64,000 nucleotides of DNA, taken from NCBI RefSeq assembly GCF_000716875.1, contig NZ_JNWQ01000008.1, positions 1 through 64,000 on the forward strand. Direction: 5' to 3'. Source of the stretch: Streptomyces novaecaesareae. GTDB taxonomy: Bacteria; Actinomycetota; Actinomycetes; Streptomycetales; Streptomycetaceae. Both the position numbers and the translations under genes were made by a program. The notes under the pieces were generated by a model, which searched no databases, was not told where the DNA came from, and was given only the letters and a program-made list of their open reading frames with translations. Below are positions 63,974-64,000 of the stretch, piece by piece; the first letter of the stretch is position 1; every line of letters begins with the position of its first letter.

Positions 63974-64000
63974 ATGTCAACGATCCACCGCCGAGCACTG
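63974..64000 (+). CDS. Possible 5' end of an unidentified gene, cut by the window
   Basis: An ATG at 63974 is preceded by GGGGGA about 9 bases upstream and opens MSTIHRRAL before the window ends. An Arg-Arg pair near the start is compatible with a signal sequence, but nine residues are too few to judge. It is divergent from the siderophore operon and could be a transport or export gene of that cluster. Confidence 0.3.

Overview
The window is high-GC actinobacterial chromosome with GTG and TTG starts, translational coupling and long-stem terminators. It is most likely Streptomyces or a close relative such as Kitasatospora. The principal sigma factor hrdB lies next to a whiH-type sporulation regulator, parE is nearby, and there is a cvnABCD conservon with two P450s, a class II ribonucleotide reductase (nrdRJ) and lexA. 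From memory this resembles a conserved block of Streptomyces chromosomes. No rRNA, tRNA or CRISPR was seen.

Layout. 1-11 kb: a sucrase/ferredoxin-like protein; an NMT1/SsuA-type ABC importer divergent from a CitA/DcuS-type two-component system; an acetate-symporter-like ActP with its DUF485 partner; a NarL/DesK-type two-component system; and a small membrane protein. 11-19 kb: parE, a small zinc-ribbon-like protein, a secreted trypsin-like protease, hrdB and whiH. 19-33 kb: an ABC exporter whose ATPase carries a long Pro/Ala tail, a NUDIX/winged-helix regulator, a glycogen-debranching-like protein, a prolyl aminopeptidase, a DUF4192 protein, a RecQ with a C-terminal phosphoribosyltransferase-like motif, and two uncharacterised proteins. 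33-42 kb: rnhB, a TetR/MFS efflux pair with twin operators, a membrane protein below twin palindromes, and a sugar ABC importer. 42-49 kb: a complete conservon (cvnA, B, C, D and two P450s), interrupted between cvnA and cvnB by what looks like the right end of an IS200/IS605 TnpB element. 49-58 kb: a stand-alone Clp N-domain protein with its own HTH regulator, an atypical SDR, nrdJ/nrdR, lexA and dinG. 58-64 kb: an aerobactin-like NIS siderophore operon (two IucA/IucC synthetases, N-monooxygenase, GNAT acyltransferase) behind an iron-box-like site.

How the parts work together. lexA and dinG converge beside nrdRJ, so DNA damage response and dNTP supply are clustered. NrdR-box-like and LexA-box-like sites are visible in the nrdR-lexA intergenic region. 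The siderophore genes form one minus-strand operon that runs up to dinG with a 12-bp gap.

Most unusual signals. (i) At least eight genes have short tandem duplications covering or abutting the stop codon (substrate-binding protein, permease, CitB-type regulator, TetR, one P450, CvnD, LexA, GNAT). The CvnD case seems to have destroyed a GTGA overlap and supplied a new Shine-Dalgarno sequence for the P450. (ii) The solo TnpB/omega-RNA-like remnant supplies the stop codon of cvnA. (iii) One P450 lacks both the ExxR motif and the I-helix acid. (iv) Several genes have paired palindromic operators.
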